A stretch of 64,000 bases of DNA from Acidimicrobiia bacterium (lineage in GTDB: Bacteria; Actinomycetota; Acidimicrobiia; Acidimicrobiales; Bin134): the NCBI GenBank assembly GCA_022822265.1, contig JAJECA010000005.1:271094-335093 (forward strand). The letters are read 5' to 3'. This document shows, piece after piece, positions 63,107-64,000 of this stretch (positions are counted from its first letter, which is position 1; every line of letters starts with the position of its first letter). The notes under the pieces were generated by a model that worked only from the letters and a program-made list of their open reading frames with translations, did not search any database and was not told where the DNA came from. A program made the position numbers and the translations under genes.

Positions 63107-63412
63107 GTGACTTTCAGCTCTTACGCCCCCGCGAGCTCGGTCTTCGAGATCAAGAAGGTTCGGCTTCCTGGCCTGCGCAACGCCTTGCGGGTGTTCTGGT
63201 CTCTCATACTCGGGCTGGTGGCGCAGGGGGACACGGGGTGGTACCCGTCAAGCCACAAGTTCCAGGTGCGATTGATTGAGTCTGGCCAGGTACTCAATGA
63301 GCGCAGCTGGGAGGAGGGAGCGGCTCTTCTCCAGGATCTGGAAACCCTGACCGCGCGAGAGTTCGCCGAGCTGTGGGTACCGACGGCAGTGCCCGCCGTC
63401 GATGAGGGCTGA
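63107..63412 (+). CDS. Small protein of unknown function (101 aa)
   Basis: No family recognised. The sequence starts MTFSSYAPASSVFEIKKVRL, includes a short hydrophobic segment (FWSLILGLVAQG) and a mixed C-terminal half (KFQVRLIESGQVLNERSWEE). A TATTTT box 6 nt before the GTG start supports it as a real gene. Convergent with uvrB. Confidence 0.6.
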   Translation: MTFSSYAPASSVFEIKKVRLPGLRNALRVFWSLILGLVAQGDTGWYPSSHKFQVRLIESGQVLNERSWEEGAALLQDLETLTAREFAELWVPTAVPAVDEG

Positions 63413-63414
63413 TC

Positions 63415-64000
63415 TCAGACCATTGCCCGAAGGTCGCGCTGTAGGTCTTTGATCTCGTCGCGCAGGCGGGCGGCGTACTCGAACTTCAGCTCGGTGGCGG
63501 CGTCGTTCATCTCCTCGGTAAGCGTGTGGATGAGCCGTTCGATGCCGCCGGTGTCCAAGTCGATCACCTCCGGGCGCCGCCGAGACTGATCCATCGAGCG
63601 GGAGCGCTGGGCTCCGCCGGGAATGGGTACGCCGTCTTCGGCGGGACGCAGTTCGGCCAGGATGTCGCTGACGGCCTTGCGGATGGTCTGGGGGTTGATG
63701 CCGTGCTGCTCGTTGAAGGCCTGCTGCAATCCCCGACGCCGGTGGGTCTCCGAGATGGCCCGCCGCATGGAATCGGTCACCATGTCGGCGTACATGACTA
63801 CCTGGCCGTCCACGTTGCGGGCCGCCCGGCCGATGGTCTGGATCAGCGAGGTCTCGCTGCGCAGGAACCCCTCCTTGTCGGCGTCGAGGATGGCCACCAG
63901 CGACACCTCGGGCAGGTCCAGGCCCTCCCGCAGCAGGTTGATGCCCACCAGTACGTCGAACTCCCCGAGCCGCAAGTCGCGCAGAATCTCAATCCGCTCG
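63415..64000 (-). CDS. uvrB: UvrABC system protein B, C-terminal part (5' end outside window)
   Basis: The helicase-like damage-recognition protein of nucleotide excision repair, cut by the window edge. Visible are [28 protein letters not shown] in its parts, the motif VI helicase block [19 protein letters not shown], and the C-terminal UVR domain ([22 protein letters not shown]) that binds UvrC. The frame stays open to base 64000. Confidence 0.96.
   Translation of the reverse strand, partial: ERIEILRDLRLGEFDVLVGINLLREGLDLPEVSLVAILDADKEGFLRSETSLIQTIGRAARNVDGQVVMYADMVTDSMRRAISETHRRRGLQQAFNEQHGINPQTIRKAVSDILAELRPAEDGVPIPGGAQRSRSMDQSRRRPEVIDLDTGGIERLIHTLTEEMNDAATELKFEYAARLRDEIKDLQRDLRAMV

Overview
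The window is about two-thirds G+C and reads as the chromosome of an actinobacterium, most probably of the deep-branching class Acidimicrobiia. Evidence for this is a mycothiol synthase (MshD), menaquinone genes, a DnaE1-type polymerase, an ANTAR regulator next to polA, many GTG starts and ATGA/GTGA junctions, and many starts that look leaderless (TANNNT 6-9 nt before ATG/GTG). The order dnaE ... hisDCBHAFI ... trpE-trpF-trpBA ... pdtaR-polA-rpsA ... uvrB follows, from memory, the Mycobacterium tuberculosis Rv1547-Rv1633 region, with many insertions. Unlike mycobacteria it keeps a separate trpF.

Layout. 1-1853: 3' part of dnaE. 2006-7622: a catabolic-looking run (unknown gene, nitroreductase, SnoaL-like protein, Zn-ribbon/OB protein plus thiolase, two dehydrogenases, small NifU-like protein). 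7283-8774: a 329-bp direct duplication of the SDR tail and NifU-like gene flanking a NYN-domain nuclease gene. 8980-12036: secreted fibronectin-type protein. 12133-18817: DUF255 protein, menA, acyl-CoA synthetase, menG, mshD, nth. 18850-20892: secreted 14-repeat RCC1-like protein. 21020-23954: oxidoreductases and a toxin-antitoxin pair. 24004-30635: histidine operon with a hydrolase and a GroES-like protein. 30684-35769: trpE, ygfZ, trpF, trpB, trpA. 35887-37090: HU, a peroxiredoxin with an in-frame UGA at its catalytic position, fabZ. 37087-41469 (minus strand): fatty-acid synthase II genes fabD-fabH-fabG-acpP-fabF. 41629-41712: tRNA-Leu, followed by an accessory stretch (large surface protein behind a G12 tract, DUF4143 ATPase, DUF2461 protein, permease, esterase, PPK2, phosphoesterase-like protein, rhodanese, DUF1214). 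55490-60735: coiled-coil protein, pdtaR, polA, rpsA. 60841-63075: secreted leucine-rich-repeat protein. 63415-64000: 3' part of uvrB.

The strongest observation is at 36184-36648. A BCP/PrxQ-family peroxiredoxin reads continuously in one frame except for a single TGA exactly at the peroxidatic cysteine (P-x3-T-x2-[TGA]). A compact hairpin lies 15 nt downstream, a cysteine sits 36 residues away, and a leaderless-type promoter precedes the start. This is what a selenocysteine peroxiredoxin would look like. The second most interesting is a likely phase-variation switch: a leaderless-type promoter, ATG, ten codons, then a G12 tract that in this copy runs into TAA but with 10 or 13 G would join a 1,256-residue secreted protein. 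Further points are pervasive leaderless-type promoters, a mosaic duplication around the NYN gene, a FabD fused to a lipoyl-like domain, and three very different secreted repeat proteins.
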